Both the position numbers and the translations under genes were made by a program. A DNA stretch of 64,000 nucleotides from Pseudomonadota bacterium (lineage in GTDB: Bacteria; Pseudomonadota; Gammaproteobacteria; Burkholderiales; Burkholderiaceae_C), in NCBI GenBank assembly GCA_021783695.1, contig JAJXTO010000003.1:1-64000 (forward strand). The letters run 5' to 3'. The notes below the pieces were generated by a model, which saw only the letters and a list, made by a program, of their open reading frames with translations, did not search any database and was not told where the DNA came from. This document shows, piece by piece, positions 32,075 to 44,294 of this stretch; positions within the stretch are counted from its first letter, which is position 1, and each line of letters begins with the position of its first letter.

Positions 32075-33310
32075 ATGTTCGACTACGCCTATCCCGACGC
32101 CAGCGGCCATTTCGGACCGTATGGCGGCAGCTTCATTGCCGAAACCCTGAGCCACGCGCTGGAAGAACTCCAGGCGGCTTACGACCATTACAAGAATGAC
32201 CCGGATTTTCTGGCCGAATTCCGCTACGAGCTCAAGCACTTCGTCGGCCGCCCCAGCCCCATCTATCACGCCGCCCGCCTGAGCGACAAACTGGGTGGCG
32301 CGCGCATCTACCTCAAGCGCGAAGACCTCAACCACACCGGCGCGCACAAGATCAACAACACCATCGGCCAGGCCATGCTCGCCAGGCGCATGGGCAAACC
32401 TCGGGTGATTGCCGAGACCGGCGCGGGGCAGCACGGCGTGGCCACGGCCACCATTGCCGCGCGCTATGGCATGGAGTGCGTGGTCTATATGGGCAGCGAG
32501 GACGTCAAGCGCCAATCGCCCAATGTCTACCGCATGAATCTGCTGGGTGCGCGCGTGGTGCCGGTCGAATCCGGGAGCAAGACGCTCAAGGACGCGCTCA
32601 ACGAGGCGCTCCGCGATTGGGTCACCCATGTGGAGAACACCTTTTACATCATCGGTACCGTGGCGGGTCCGCACCCCTACCCGCAGATGGTGCGCGACTT
32701 CCAGCGCGTCATTGGCGATGAATGTCTGCAGCAGATGCCCGAAATGACTGGCCGCCAGCCCGATGCGGTGATTGCCGCCGTAGGCGGCGGCAGCAATGCC
32801 ATGGGCATCTTCTATCCCTACATTCCGCATGAAAAAGTGCGGCTCATCGGGGTCGAGGCGGCAGGACACGGGCTGGATTCGGGCCGACACGCGGCCTCGA
32901 TTCTGGCGGGCACGCCCGGTGTACTCCATGGCAACCGCACCTATCTTCTGCAGAACCCCAACGGTCAGATCATGGAGACGCATTCGGTATCTGCCGGGCT
33001 CGATTACCCGGGTGTCGGCCCCGAACATGCCTGGCTCCATGACCTCGGGCGCGCCGAGTACGTCGGCATTACCGACGACGAGGCCTTGGCCGCCTTTCAT
33101 GAGCTGTGCCGCATCGAAGGCATCATCCCGGCGCTGGAATCCAGTCATGCCCTGGCGCATGCCATCAAGCTGGCGCCGCAAATGCGCCCGGATGAGATCA
33201 TCCTGGTCAACCTCTCGGGGCGAGGGGACAAGGACATCAACACCGTCGCCGAGCGCGAGGGTGTGAACTTCGACACCCTGTTTGCCCGCCAGCCTGGAGG
33301 ACAGCAATGA
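32075..33310 (+). CDS. trpB: tryptophan synthase beta chain
   Basis: TrpB joins indole and serine using PLP. The 411-residue enzyme has [13 protein letters not shown], the PLP-lysine motif [29 protein letters not shown], the phosphate-cradle GGGSNAMG, and ESSHALAHA near the C-terminus. The ATG at 32075 gives the family-typical start; a longer in-frame extension overlaps trpF. It overlaps trpA by ATGA. Confidence 0.97.
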   Translation: MFDYAYPDASGHFGPYGGSFIAETLSHALEELQAAYDHYKNDPDFLAEFRYELKHFVGRPSPIYHAARLSDKLGGARIYLKREDLNHTGAHKINNTIGQAMLARRMGKPRVIAETGAGQHGVATATIAARYGMECVVYMGSEDVKRQSPNVYRMNLLGARVVPVESGSKTLKDALNEALRDWVTHVENTFYIIGTVAGPHPYPQMVRDFQRVIGDECLQQMPEMTGRQPDAVIAAVGGGSNAMGIFYPYIPHEKVRLIGVEAAGHGLDSGRHAASILAGTPGVLHGNRTYLLQNPNGQIMETHSVSAGLDYPGVGPEHAWLHDLGRAEYVGITDDEALAAFHELCRIEGIIPALESSHALAHAIKLAPQMRPDEIILVNLSGRGDKDINTVAEREGVNFDTLFARQPGGQQ

Positions 33311-34188
33311 ATCTGCCCCTTGACGCGCTGCACGCATCTGCCGCCGAAGGAGTGTCAGCTGCTTCGGCACGTCCGCGCGGAACCGACATGAACCGCATCG
33401 ACCAGTGTTTCGCCCAGCTTCGCGCCCAGAATCGCAAGGCGCTCATCCCCTACATTGCCGCGGGCGATCCAGCGCCTGCGGTGACCGTCGAGGTGATGCA
33501 CGCCCTGGTGCAGGGCGGGGCGGATGTGATCGAACTCGGGGTGCCGTTTTCCGATCCGATGGCCGACGGCCCGGTGATCCAGCGCGCCACCGAACGCGCC
33601 ATTGCCCACGGCATTGGCCTGCCCCAAGTGCTGGATTTCGTGCGCGATTTTCGCCGGACGGACGCGGTCACCCCTGTCGTGCTGATGGGCTATGCCAATC
33701 CGGTGGAACGCTACGGTGTGGCCGCCTTCGTTGCCGCGGCCAAGGCCTCAGGCGTCGATGGTGTGCTCATCGTCGACTACCCGCCGCAGGAAAGCACGGC
33801 GTTTGCCGCTGCGCTCAAGGCGGTGGACGTGGCTCCCATTTTCCTGCTTGCTCCCACCAGCACGGACGCGCGCATGGCGGACGTGGGCCGTATCGCCAGC
33901 GGGTATGTGTATTACGTCTCGCTCAAGGGCGTGACCGGGGCGGGGCATCTGGACACTTCGGCGGTGGCGGACATGCTGCCACGCATCCGTGCCCATGTGA
34001 AGGTGCCCGTGGGAGTAGGATTCGGCATTCGCGATGCGCAGACCGCGCGCGCCATCGGTGCCTTGGCCGACGCTGTGGTCATTGGTTCGCGTCTGATCGA
34101 ACTGATGGAGGCGCAGCCCGCCGAGCAAGCGGCTGACGTTGCGCGCCACTTCATCCGAGACATTCGCCAGGCGCTCGACACACTCTGA
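33307..34188 (+). CDS. trpA: tryptophan synthase alpha chain
   Basis: TrpA cleaves indole-3-glycerol phosphate. Catalytic Glu is in [20 protein letters not shown], catalytic Asp in VDYPPQE, and [11 protein letters not shown] and the phosphate-binding GVGFGIRDA and VIGSRL follow. The start at 33307 overlaps the trpB stop (ATGA) and has a strong GGAGGA five bases upstream. It yields 293 residues with a ~27-residue non-conserved N-terminal extension. The internal ATG at 33388 would give 267 residues, the usual family length, but has a weak ribosome site. Confidence 0.95.
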   Translation: MNLPLDALHASAAEGVSAASARPRGTDMNRIDQCFAQLRAQNRKALIPYIAAGDPAPAVTVEVMHALVQGGADVIELGVPFSDPMADGPVIQRATERAIAHGIGLPQVLDFVRDFRRTDAVTPVVLMGYANPVERYGVAAFVAAAKASGVDGVLIVDYPPQESTAFAAALKAVDVAPIFLLAPTSTDARMADVGRIASGYVYYVSLKGVTGAGHLDTSAVADMLPRIRAHVKVPVGVGFGIRDAQTARAIGALADAVVIGSRLIELMEAQPAEQAADVARHFIRDIRQALDTL

Positions 34189-34200
34189 GGAGAAACGCAC

Positions 34201-35076
34201 ATGAGTTGGCTCGAAAAGCTCCTTCCCCCAAAAATTCAGCAAACCAGCCCGCAGGATCGTCGCCAAGTGCCCGAAGGGCTCTGGGTCAAGTGTCCATCCT
34301 GCGAAACGGTGCTTTACAAATCGGATCTGGAACTCAATCAGAACGTCTGCCCGAAGTGCAGCCACCACATGCGCATCGGCGCACGGGCACGGCTCGATGC
34401 CTTGCTCGACGGCGAGGGGCGGTATGAAATCGGGCAGGAGGTGCTGCCGGTCGATCCGCTCAAGTTCAAGGACAGCCGCAAGTATCCCGATCGGCTGAAA
34501 GAGGCGCTGGAAAACACCCAGGAGACCGATGCGCTGATCGTCATGGGCGGCGCCATCCAGACTCTGCCGGTGGTGGTGGCCTGCTTCGAGTTCGAGTTCA
34601 TGGGCGGCTCCATGGGCTCCGTCGTCGGCGAGCGTTTCGTGCGCGGAGTGCAGGCGGCCATCGAGCAAAAGGTGCCGTTCATCTGCTTTACTGCCACCGG
34701 CGGCGCGCGCATGCAGGAGGGGTTGCTCAGCCTGATGCAGATGGCCAAGACCAACGCCGCGCTCACACGGTTGTCCGCAGCGGGGCTGCCGTTCATCAGT
34801 GTGCTCACCGACCCGACCATGGGCGGAGTGTCGGCCAGCTTTGCCTTCATTGGCGATATCGTGCTGGCAGAGCCCAAGGCGCTGATCGGTTTTGCCGGAC
34901 CGCGGGTGATCGAGAACACCGTGCGCGAAAAGCTGCCCGAGGGCTTCCAGCGCGCCGAATTCCTGCTGCAAAAGGGTGCGGTCGACCGTATCGTCGATCG
35001 CCGTGAGCTGCGCGGCGAACTGGCGCAGATGCTGGCCATGTTGCTGCGTCAGCCTGCCGAGGCGATCGCGTCCTGA
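34201..35076 (+). CDS. accD: acetyl-CoA carboxylase carboxyltransferase subunit beta
   Basis: AccD with AccA transfers the carboxyl group from biotin to acetyl-CoA. The 291-residue protein has the N-terminal zinc ribbon (Cys31, Cys34, Cys50, Cys53) and the carboxyltransferase motifs [25 protein letters not shown] and [21 protein letters not shown] precedes the ATG. It is 12 bp after trpA and 49 bp before folC. Confidence 0.97.
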   Translation: MSWLEKLLPPKIQQTSPQDRRQVPEGLWVKCPSCETVLYKSDLELNQNVCPKCSHHMRIGARARLDALLDGEGRYEIGQEVLPVDPLKFKDSRKYPDRLKEALENTQETDALIVMGGAIQTLPVVVACFEFEFMGGSMGSVVGERFVRGVQAAIEQKVPFICFTATGGARMQEGLLSLMQMAKTNAALTRLSAAGLPFISVLTDPTMGGVSASFAFIGDIVLAEPKALIGFAGPRVIENTVREKLPEGFQRAEFLLQKGAVDRIVDRRELRGELAQMLAMLLRQPAEAIAS

Positions 35077-35125
35077 TCTTTTTTCAGTGCGCCGGACGCC
35101 AGCACGCTGGCGGCGGTTCTGCTGC

Positions 35126-36451
35126 ATGACCTCCACACATTACACTCTGGACGGCTGGCTGGCCCATGCCGAAGCCTTGCATGGCCGCGCCATCGATCTC
35201 GGCTTGGAGCGGGCGCAGGCGGTGCGTGCCGCCATGGGCCTGCGCTTCGGCTGCCCGGTCATGACCGTGGCCGGCACCAACGGCAAAGGCTCGACAGTAG
35301 CCATGCTTGAATCCATCCTGATGGCGGCTGGATACCGGGTAGGCGCGTACACCTCGCCGCATCTGGTGCGTTTCGAGGAACGCTGCCGGATTGGCGGCAA
35401 CGATGTGAGCGCACAGGCCTTGCTGCCGCATTTCGCCGCGGTGGAGCGGGCGCGTCATGCTGCGGCGCGGGACGGAGCGGCGGTCAGCCTGACTTATTTC
35501 GAGTTCACGACCCTGGCGATTCTGTCGCTGCTGGCGGCAGAGCAACTCGACGCCGTGATCCTCGAAGTCGGACTGGGCGGCAGGCTCGACGCGGTGAACG
35601 TCATCGACACCGACTGCGCCATCATCACCAGCATCGATCTCGATCACATGGAGTATCTGGGCCCGGACCGCGAATCCATCGGCCGCGAAAAGGCCGGCAT
35701 CCTGCGCCGTGGCAAGCCCGCCATCGTCAGCGATCCGCAGTCGCCGCAATCGGTGCGCGACCACGCGCAGGCCATCGGCGCCGATCTGTGGCTGGCTGGG
35801 CGCGATTTCCACTACACCCATTTGCCGCAGCAATGGAGCTGGCAAGGGCGCGCGCAGCGGCGGCACAGTCTGGCGTTTCCGGCGCTGCGCGGCGCCAACC
35901 AACTGCTCAACGCCAGTGGCGTGCTCGCCGCGCTGGAAGCGCTGCAGGCACGCCTGTCGGTGGCGGCGCAGGCGGTGCGCGAGGGGTTTGCGCGGGCCGA
36001 ACTTCCCGGGCGCTTTCAGGTGCTGGCGGGCCAGCCGACTCTGGTGCTCGATGTCGGTCACAACCCGCATGCCATCGCCGTGCTGGCGGAAAACCTCGAC
36101 AGCATGGGCTACTTTCCTGCCACGCATGCCGTGTTCGGCGCGATGGCCGACAAAGACATTCCGGGCATGCTGCGCCGTATGCAGCCCCTCATCGACGTCT
36201 GGCATCTGTGCGATCTGCCCACGCCGCGCGCAGCACAGGCGCAGCAGGTTGCCGCGCATCTGCGTGCGCTGCAACCGGCGGCCCGCATTCAGATCCATGC
36301 CAGCCCGCTGGAGGCGCTGCGCGCAGCGGCGGCCGAAGTGGAGCTGGCCGATAGAATCGTGGTGTTCGGCTCCTTCTACACCGTGGGCGGTGTGATGCAG
36401 GAGGGGCTGCCCCGCCTTCATGGCAAGCATCTGAGCCCTTCCCCGCAATGA
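35126..36451 (+). CDS. folC: bifunctional folylpolyglutamate synthase / dihydrofolate synthase
   Basis: FolC adds glutamate to dihydropteroate and folates. The 441-residue Mur-ligase-type protein has the P-loop VAGTNGKGSTVAML, YTSPHLVRFEERCRI, LEVGLGGRLDAVNVID, IDLDHMEYLG and LDVGHNPHAI. The ATG at 35126 gives the MTSTHYTLDGWL start; a longer in-frame reading would run inside accD. The stop overlaps the next ATG (ATGA). Confidence 0.95.
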   Translation: MTSTHYTLDGWLAHAEALHGRAIDLGLERAQAVRAAMGLRFGCPVMTVAGTNGKGSTVAMLESILMAAGYRVGAYTSPHLVRFEERCRIGGNDVSAQALLPHFAAVERARHAAARDGAAVSLTYFEFTTLAILSLLAAEQLDAVILEVGLGGRLDAVNVIDTDCAIITSIDLDHMEYLGPDRESIGREKAGILRRGKPAIVSDPQSPQSVRDHAQAIGADLWLAGRDFHYTHLPQQWSWQGRAQRRHSLAFPALRGANQLLNASGVLAALEALQARLSVAAQAVREGFARAELPGRFQVLAGQPTLVLDVGHNPHAIAVLAENLDSMGYFPATHAVFGAMADKDIPGMLRRMQPLIDVWHLCDLPTPRAAQAQQVAAHLRALQPAARIQIHASPLEALRAAAAEVELADRIVVFGSFYTVGGVMQEGLPRLHGKHLSPSPQ

Positions 36452-37320
36452 CTTTCGGCGCACCACGCAACTCTGCCCGTCGCACCAACCGGGGCGATGC
36501 TTCGGACACGCAAAGCCAGGACAGCCTGCGCGCCCGCGCCCGCAGGCGGCTGATCGGCGCCGTGGCGCTGGTGTTGCTGGGCGTGATCGTCTTCCCGCTG
36601 GTGTTCGACTCCAAGCCCAAGCCGGTTCCGTCGACCATCGCGCTCGACATCCCCTCGCAGAGCAAGGCGCCTGGCCTGTCCGTACCGGCGTCCGCGCCCA
36701 TGCTCGCCGCCGCGTCCGCCGTGGCGGTGCCCTCTGGCGAACGCGCCGCAGTCGCACAGTCCGCGCCCGCGCCCGCCGTGGCGCCCAAGCCCGTGTCGTC
36801 TGCGGCAGCCGAGAAGTCCGCGCCCAAGCCCGTGCCCGTGGCTCCAGCTGCTCCAGTGTCGCCAGCCGCGCCGAATCCGACGGTGACAACCGAAGCGCCC
36901 CAGCCCGCGGCTAAACCCGTTGCAGCACCGAAGCCGCCTGTCGCGCCACAGCACACCAAGGAATTGGCCAGTGCGCGCCAGGCCCTGGCCGCGCTGGAGG
37001 GCAAGTCGCCCGAGCAGATTACAGTCGCGCAGGCCGAGGCCGCGTTGGCGCACAAAAAACAGCCGGTGCAGCAGGACGCGGTACCGTCCAATGCGCGGTT
37101 TGTCGTGCAGGCGGGGGCGTTTGCCGACGCCCATACCGCGCAGACCGTGCGCAACAAAATCGAGAAGGCAGGATTCAAGACCTACACCCAGGTGGTCGAT
37201 ACGCCGCAAGGCAAGCGGGTGCGGGTGCGGGTTGGTCCTTTTGCCTCGCGCGAGGATGCCGAGCGGGCCTTGCATCAGCTCCAGAGAATTGGCCTCAGCG
37301 GTGCGGTGTTGACGTTGTGA
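36448..37320 (+). CDS. SPOR-domain inner-membrane protein (DedD/FtsN-like)
   Basis: A 290-residue bitopic protein. It has a basic cytoplasmic N-terminus (RARARRRLIG), one membrane span at ~35-53 (AVALVLLGVIVFPLVF), and a long Ala/Pro-rich periplasmic linker. The C-terminal SPOR domain (~212-288, RFVVQAGAFAD, VRVGPFASREDAERAL) binds denuded septal peptidoglycan. The folC-SPOR-cvpA-purF order is that of the dedD locus. ATGA and GTGA overlaps on both sides imply translational coupling. Confidence 0.88.
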   Translation: MTFGAPRNSARRTNRGDASDTQSQDSLRARARRRLIGAVALVLLGVIVFPLVFDSKPKPVPSTIALDIPSQSKAPGLSVPASAPMLAAASAVAVPSGERAAVAQSAPAPAVAPKPVSSAAAEKSAPKPVPVAPAAPVSPAAPNPTVTTEAPQPAAKPVAAPKPPVAPQHTKELASARQALAALEGKSPEQITVAQAEAALAHKKQPVQQDAVPSNARFVVQAGAFADAHTAQTVRNKIEKAGFKTYTQVVDTPQGKRVRVRVGPFASREDAERALHQLQRIGLSGAVLTL

Positions 37321-37808
37321 GCCCGCTGGACTGGTTTCTGCTCGTGGTGGTGGGGCTGAGCGTGCTGATCAGCCTGCTGCGTGGCGCGGTGTATGAGATC
37401 GTCACCCTGCTGGGCTGGATCGGTGGCGTCTGGTTCGCCGCGCATTTTGCCCCCGCAATCGGTGCAAGATATTTGCAGGCGATCGACAATGCGGACATGC
37501 GACTTCTGGCTGCCTATGCGATGTGTTTCATCGTGGTGGTGCTGAGTGCGGGAATTCTTGCCTCGGTGCTGCGTTTGTTGCTGCGGGCGACGGGACTGGG
37601 TATTTTTGATCGCAGCATGGGCGCGCTCATCGGGCTGGTCAAGGGCGCGGCATTGTCCCTGCTGCTGGTGGCGCTGGCGGCGCAGACCGCGCTGGCGCAA
37701 AGCGCCATGTGGAGAAGCGCCGTGCTCATTCCTCCGGCGCAATCGTTGTTATTGGTCATACGTCCCTGGTTGCCGACTGCGTTTGTGTCTCACCTCCCGC
37801 AGCGTTGA
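37317..37808 (+). CDS. cvpA: CvpA family membrane protein
   Basis: A 163-residue protein with four hydrophobic segments (~5-24, ~28-46, ~63-87, ~103-125) and the family pattern MSPLDWFLLVVVGLSVLISLLRG...LGWIGGVW...GALIGLVKG. Homologues are linked to colicin V production and envelope stress, and the mechanism is not settled. It begins with GTG overlapping the previous stop and sits directly upstream of purF, as in many proteobacteria. Confidence 0.88.
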   Translation: MSPLDWFLLVVVGLSVLISLLRGAVYEIVTLLGWIGGVWFAAHFAPAIGARYLQAIDNADMRLLAAYAMCFIVVVLSAGILASVLRLLLRATGLGIFDRSMGALIGLVKGAALSLLLVALAAQTALAQSAMWRSAVLIPPAQSLLLVIRPWLPTAFVSHLPQR

Positions 37809-37845
37809 AATTCCTCCAATTTTGTTCCCCTGAAAGACCACTCCC

Positions 37846-39347
<1,502 letters not shown>

Positions 39348-39351
<4 letters not shown>

Positions 39352-40559
39352 GCGAGCAGAACCACGACACGCCGCTGGGGCTGGACACCCTGGCCGTGCG
39401 CGAGGCGTTGCCGCGCACCCAGTACGGGGAAAACAGTGAGGCGCTGTTTCTCACCAGCAGCTTCGTTCACCCGGACGCGGCCACCGCCGCCGCGCGATTT
39501 GCCGGGGAGCAGGACGGCTTTGTCTACTCGCGCTTTTCCAATCCCACGGTATCCAGCTACGAGCGGCGGCTGGCCGCGCTCGAAGGCGCCGAAGGCTGCA
39601 TGGCCACGGGCAGCGGCATGGCGGCCATTCTGCTGCTGGCGATGGCCACGCTCAAGGCGGGCGACCATGTCGTCTGCTCGCAGGGGGTGTTCGGTTCCAC
39701 CATCAACCTGTTCGGGCGCGAACTGGCGCGCTTTGGCATCGACACCACATTCGTATCGCAGACCGATGTGGCGCAATGGGCTGCCGCATTGCGTCCCAAG
39801 ACACGCCTGCTGTTTGCGGAAACGCCCTCCAACCCGCTGACCGAAATCTGCGACATCGCCGCGCTGGCCGATCTGGCGCACGGCGCCGGCGCGGAGCTGG
39901 TGGTGGACAACTGCTTCTGCTCGCCCGCGCTGCAGCGCCCGCTGGCGCTCGGGGCGGACTGGGTGATCCATTCCGGCACCAAATACCTCGACGGCCAAGG
40001 CCGGGTGATCGCCGGGGCGGTATGCGGCCGCGCCGGGTCCATCCACGACAAATTGCTGCCGGTGCAGCGCACCGTGGGCATGTCGCTCTCGCCCTTCAAT
40101 GCCTGGGTGGTGCTCAAGGGCATGGAAACCCTGGGCGTGCGCATGGCGGCGCATAGCGTGGCGGCGCTGGACATGGCGCAATGGTTGCAGGAGCATCCTG
40201 CGGTCGAGCGCGTGTTCTATCCGGGGTTGGAATCGCATCCGCAGCATGCGCTGGCCATGCGCCAGCAAAAGACGGGCGGCGCCGTGCTGTCGTTCGAGCT
40301 GAAGGCGGCAGACGCCCATCAGGCGCGGGCGCGTGCCTTCCATGTGATCGACCAGACCCGCGTCTGCTCGATCACCGCCAATCTCGGCGACACCAAGACC
40401 ACTATCACCCACCCGTCCACCACCACGCATGGCCGCCTGCGGGAAGAACAGCGGCAAGCCGCTGGCATCGGTCAGGGCTTGATCCGTCTGGCGGTCGGCC
40501 TGGAAGACCTCGCTGACCTCAAACGCGATCTAGCCCGCGGTCTGGATACCCTGAATTGA
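39348..40559 (+). CDS. metZ: O-succinylhomoserine sulfhydrylase
   Basis: MetZ makes homocysteine from O-succinylhomoserine and sulfide using PLP. The 403-residue Cys/Met-metabolism enzyme has YSRFSNPTVSSYERRLAALEG, the PLP-lysine motif HSGTKYLDGQGR and ITHPSTTTHGRL. The variant SGTKYLDGQGR and the purF-metZ neighbourhood fit MetZ rather than MetB or MetC. Direct sulfhydrylation suits an organism that handles reduced sulfur. Confidence 0.92.
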
Positions 40560-40609
40560 TACCCGTTTCGCTTGATTGATTGCCGCACAGGCGCTTAGAC
40601 CGTTCTCCC

Positions 40610-42016
40610 ATGTCCACCCCATCTCACCGCGTCCGCACCCGCTTCGCACCCAGCCCGACCGGCTTCATTCACTTGGGCAATATCCGCTCCGCGCTGTATC
40701 CCTGGGCGTTCGCACGGCATCACGGTGGCGATTTCATCCTGCGCATCGAAGACACCGATACCGAGCGTTCCTCTGAAGAGGCGGTGCAGGTCATCCTGCA
40801 GGCGATGGATTGGCTCGGTCTGGACTATGACGAAGGGCCGTTCTATCAAATGCAGCGCATGCCGCGTTACCGTGAAGTGCTTGAGCAGTTGCGACAGTCC
40901 GGCATGGTCTACCCCTGCTATCTGTCCACGGCCGAGCTCGATGCCCTGCGCGAGCGGCAGTTGGCGGCGAAGCAAAAGCCGCGCTATGACGGCACCTGGC
41001 GGCCCGAGCCGGGCAAGACCCTGCCGCCCATCCCCGAAGGGGTGCGGCCGGTCTGGCGCTTCAAGACACCGACCACGGGCGTGGTCGCCTGGCATGACTT
41101 TGTCAAAGGCCGTGTCGAGATTCGCAACGAGGAACTCGATGATCTGGTCGTGGCGCGCCCTGATGGCACGCCGACCTACAACTTCTGCGTCGTGGTGGAC
41201 GACATTGACATGGCCATCACCGACGTGATCCGCGGCGACGACCACGTCAACAACACTCCGCGTCAACTGCACATCTTTCAGGCGCTTGGAGTCAAGCCCC
41301 CGCGCTATGCGCACCTGCCCACGGTGCTCAATGACCAGGGCGAAAAGCTATCCAAGCGCAACGGCGCCAAAAGCGTGCTGCAGTACCGTGACGAGGGCTA
41401 TCTGCCCGATGCCGTGGTCAACTATCTGGCACGGCTGGGCTGGTCGCATGGCGATGCCGAGATTTTTTCGCGCGCGCAGTTTCTCGAATGGTTCGATCTC
41501 GACCATCTCGGCAGTTCTCCAGCGCAGTTCGATGAAGCCAAGCTGCGCTGGATCAACGCCCATTACATCAAGCACACTCCACCTGAAAAGCTGGCCGCGC
41601 TGGTGCGCCCCTGGCTGGACAAAGACGGTGTCGAAGCCGACAACCCCGATCTGGCCGCAGTGTGCGCCCTGCTGCATGATCGCGCCCAGACCATTCCCGA
41701 ACTGGCGCAGCAAACCTTGCTGTTTTACCGCCCCACCGCGCCGGATGCCGCCGCGCTGACACAGCATCTTGGCGAACAGGGAAAGGTGGCGGTCGTGGAC
41801 CTGCGCGCGCGGCTCGCAGCGTTGCCAGAGTGGTCGCGTGAAGCGATCAGTGCGGCATTCAAGGCCGTGCTCAAGCAGCATGGCCTCAAAATGCCTCAAC
41901 TCGCCATGCCGGTCCGTCTGATGGTGACCGGACGCGAGCAGACCCCGGCGGTCGATGCCGTGCTGGCGCTGCTGGGCCGCGAGACTGTGCTTCAGCGCAT
42001 GGACGCCAGCCTGTAG
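40610..42016 (+). CDS. gltX: glutamate--tRNA ligase
   Basis: A 468-residue class I synthetase. The HIGH-equivalent is [18 protein letters not shown], the KMSKS-equivalent is [11 protein letters not shown], and [12 protein letters not shown] contacts the acceptor end. The ATG at 40610 gives the conserved [16 protein letters not shown] start. It ends the long collinear block, and a consensus -10 follows 44 bp downstream for the next gene. Confidence 0.97.
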   Translation: MSTPSHRVRTRFAPSPTGFIHLGNIRSALYPWAFARHHGGDFILRIEDTDTERSSEEAVQVILQAMDWLGLDYDEGPFYQMQRMPRYREVLEQLRQSGMVYPCYLSTAELDALRERQLAAKQKPRYDGTWRPEPGKTLPPIPEGVRPVWRFKTPTTGVVAWHDFVKGRVEIRNEELDDLVVARPDGTPTYNFCVVVDDIDMAITDVIRGDDHVNNTPRQLHIFQALGVKPPRYAHLPTVLNDQGEKLSKRNGAKSVLQYRDEGYLPDAVVNYLARLGWSHGDAEIFSRAQFLEWFDLDHLGSSPAQFDEAKLRWINAHYIKHTPPEKLAALVRPWLDKDGVEADNPDLAAVCALLHDRAQTIPELAQQTLLFYRPTAPDAAALTQHLGEQGKVAVVDLRARLAALPEWSREAISAAFKAVLKQHGLKMPQLAMPVRLMVTGREQTPAVDAVLALLGRETVLQRMDASL

Positions 42017-42060
42017 TTATTTTCCTTCTCGCGCAATGGGCGCTGGAGCATACTTCCGGT

Positions 42061-42066
42061 TATAAT
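42061..42066 (+). promoter_or_regulatory. Consensus -10 box (TATAAT) ahead of the small unknown gene
   Basis: A perfect TATAAT lies 86 bp before the GTG at 42153. No clear -35 hexamer was found at the expected distance, so the promoter is supported by the -10 alone. Confidence 0.5.
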
Positions 42067-42152
42067 TTGCAGGTGTTTAACGGGACAATTTATCTGTTGC
42101 ATGTGGTATGCGGCAGACAGTGTTGTCCCACAGTTCCATCAGAGGGGTAAAC

Positions 42153-42410
42153 GTGGCAAAAGCGACGACCACAAGCAAAACCAACGGTGTTGAACTCGAT
42201 GAGTCAAACTCCTCCACCACAACAAAATCTGCGGATCCCTGGGATTTGATGATGCAAAACGCCGAGGAAGTGGCTTCCACTTTCCGTAAGCGCCCCCAAG
42301 TGAAGGTGTCCTCGCCCTGGCGCGAGGGATTTGGCAGACCGCTCTCCCAGCGTTCCCGCGAAATTTACGAGCACATCACGGCAAACAAAACCCGCCTGAA
42401 GCAGAAATAA
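42153..42410 (+). CDS. Small hypothetical protein
   Basis: I do not recognise this 85-residue protein. It begins with a Thr/Ser/Lys-rich, probably disordered stretch (to ~residue 27). Then come DPWDLMMQNAEEVASTFRKRP, a basic-aromatic SSPWREGFGRPL, and a helical Lys/Arg-rich tail. It has no membrane segment and no Cys. The GTG start is chosen because AGAGGGG sits at ideal spacing; an in-frame ATG at 42108 would add 15 residues without a ribosome site. It is a stand-alone unit, with a TATAAT upstream and a strong terminator 11 bp downstream. Confidence 0.7.
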   Translation: MAKATTTSKTNGVELDESNSSTTTKSADPWDLMMQNAEEVASTFRKRPQVKVSSPWREGFGRPLSQRSREIYEHITANKTRLKQK

Positions 42411-42421
42411 TCACCCAGAAA

Positions 42422-42458
42422 AAAGAGCGCCTGCAAGTAAAAGCTGCAGGCGCTCTTT
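42422..42458. terminator. Bidirectional Rho-independent terminator between the small gene and pyrD
   Basis: A perfect 14-bp stem (AAAGAGCGCCTGCA with TGCAGGCGCTCTTT) with a 9-nt loop. A T-rich stretch follows on the plus strand (TTTGTTTTG), and an A-run precedes it, giving a T-run on the minus strand. It serves both convergent genes. Confidence 0.92.
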
Positions 42459-42473
42459 GTTTTGTCCGGCTGA

Positions 42474-43532
42474 TCAGGATAGGGTCGAGGTTGCCCCCCC
42501 TTGGCTGGCTTCGCGTGCCAGGGCCAAGGCGCATTCCCTCACCAGACCAGGGCCGCGATAGATCAGACCGGTATAGAGCTGCACCAGATCGGCGCCGGCG
42601 CGAAGCTTTTCCACAGCGTCTTCCCCGTGCAGAATGCCGCCGACCCCGATGATCGGGAAACTCCGTCCCAGGCGCTGGCGGAGGCGCAGGATTACCCGGG
42701 TGGACGCCGCACGCACGGGCGCGCCGCTCAAGCCGCCTGCCTCCTCCGCATGGTCCAGACCCGCCACGCCGTCGCGCGACACGGTGGTGTTGGTGGCGAT
42801 GACGCCATCCAGGCCGTGCTCCTGCAACTGATCGGCAATCATGTCGATGTCGCCATCTTCCAGATCGGGCGCGATTTTCAGCAGCATGGGCACATGCCGA
42901 CCGTGCTGCTGGCGCAGTTGTTCGCGCGTGTCTGACAATCCTTTGAGCAGGGCGTGCAGGGCGGTGTCCTGCTGCAATTGCCGCAGGTTGCGGGTATTGG
43001 GCGAGGAAACATTGATGCTGACATAGTCGGCACGGGCGTAGACCCCTTGCAAACCAAGACGGTAATCGTCGAGCGCCTGCTCGACTGGCGTGCTGGCGTT
43101 CTTGCCGATGTTCAGCCCGATCGGCACGGGGCGATGACTGCGGCGCACATTGCGCAAAAACACGTCGAGTCCATCGTTATTGAAACCCATGCGATTGATC
43201 AGCGCCTGCGCCTGCGGCAGGCGGAACATGCGCGGCACAGGATTGCCAAGCTGCGCCCGTGGCGTGACGGTTCCCACTTCGATGAAGCCGAATCCCATTG
43301 CCGCGAGGGCGTCGATGGCCTCGCCGTTTTTGTCCAGTCCGGCAGCGAGTCCGACACGATTGGCAAAGCGCAGCCCGAACAGCTCCACAGGGTCACTGAC
43401 CGGCGCGTGGGCGTAGAGGATCGACAGCCCGGCGGAATGTGCCAGGCGGATGCCACTCAGCGTGAGGTGATGCGCCCACTCTGGATTGAGGCGGAACAAT
43501 ATCGGGCGAATCAGCGGATAGGACAGGGGCAT
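42474..43532 (-). CDS. pyrD: dihydroorotate dehydrogenase (quinone), class 2
   Basis: PyrD oxidises dihydroorotate to orotate with FMN and quinone at the inner membrane. The 352-residue protein has the class 2 N-terminal helical extension (residues ~1-45), [22 protein letters not shown], the catalytic-Ser region [15 protein letters not shown], and FMN-binding [13 protein letters not shown]. It is a single-gene unit ending at the shared terminator, and diverges from rpiA. Confidence 0.96.
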   Translation of the reverse strand: MPLSYPLIRPILFRLNPEWAHHLTLSGIRLAHSAGLSILYAHAPVSDPVELFGLRFANRVGLAAGLDKNGEAIDALAAMGFGFIEVGTVTPRAQLGNPVPRMFRLPQAQALINRMGFNNDGLDVFLRNVRRSHRPVPIGLNIGKNASTPVEQALDDYRLGLQGVYARADYVSINVSSPNTRNLRQLQQDTALHALLKGLSDTREQLRQQHGRHVPMLLKIAPDLEDGDIDMIADQLQEHGLDGVIATNTTVSRDGVAGLDHAEEAGGLSGAPVRAASTRVILRLRQRLGRSFPIIGVGGILHGEDAVEKLRAGADLVQLYTGLIYRGPGLVRECALALAREASQGGATSTLS

Positions 43533-43606
43533 GAGAGCGGTGCGGGCCGCTGCGCACGAGCGCGCGCGGCGATAATGAACTCTGACATTTTTCGTGAAGA
43601 CCCGAA

Positions 43607-44269
43607 ATGACGCAAGACGAACTCAAACAGCAGGTTGCCGCAGCAGCGTTGACCCAGGTGCCGCGTGGCGAGATCATTGGAGTGGGCACCGGCTCGACGG
43701 TGAATTTTTTCATTGACGCGCTGGCGCAAATCAAGGACCAGATCGTGGGTGCGGTATCGAGTTCCGAGCGTTCCACCGAGCGCATGCGGGCGCATGGCAT
43801 TACCGTGTTCGACCTCAATGAAGTCGGACAGCTCTCGGTCTATGTGGACGGCGCGGACGAAATTGACGCGTCCGGCGCCATGATCAAGGGCGGCGGCGGC
43901 GCACTGACGCGCGAGAAGATCATCGCGGAAGCGGCCGAGCGGTTCATCTGCATCGTCGATCAGAGCAAGCTGGTCCCGGTGCTGGGCAAGTTTCCGCTGC
44001 CGGTCGAGGTTGTGCCGATGGCGCGTGAACTGGTGGCGCGACGTTTGCGCGCCCTGGGCGGCGATCCGCGCGAACGTACGGGCTACATCACCGACAACGG
44101 CAATCTGATTCTTGATGTGCATGGCCTGCAGATCAGCCAGCCGCGCGATTTCGAGAGCCGTGTCAATCAGATTCCGGGCGTGGTCACGGTTGGGCTGTTC
44201 GCCCTGCGCGGTGCGAATGTGGCCTTGGTGGGAACGCCGACCGGCGTGGAGCGGCGCGACTTTCCCTGA
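43607..44269 (+). CDS. rpiA: ribose-5-phosphate isomerase A
   Basis: RpiA interconverts ribose-5-P and ribulose-5-P. The 220-residue protein has [51 protein letters not shown] (catalytic Asp/Glu/Lys region), and [11 protein letters not shown]. It stands alone, divergent from pyrD and convergent with the secreted glutaredoxin-like gene. A short GC-rich inverted repeat spans the stop codon region. Confidence 0.95.
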   Translation: MTQDELKQQVAAAALTQVPRGEIIGVGTGSTVNFFIDALAQIKDQIVGAVSSSERSTERMRAHGITVFDLNEVGQLSVYVDGADEIDASGAMIKGGGGALTREKIIAEAAERFICIVDQSKLVPVLGKFPLPVEVVPMARELVARRLRALGGDPRERTGYITDNGNLILDVHGLQISQPRDFESRVNQIPGVVTVGLFALRGANVALVGTPTGVERRDFP

Positions 44270-44294
44270 GCGCGCAGCGCGTGCGCTCGCCCCG

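Noticed and set aside
35084-36889. A 601-codon minus-strand frame opposite folC and the SPOR gene
   Set aside because: It spans two overlapping real genes on the other strand and has Arg/Pro-rich low-complexity content.
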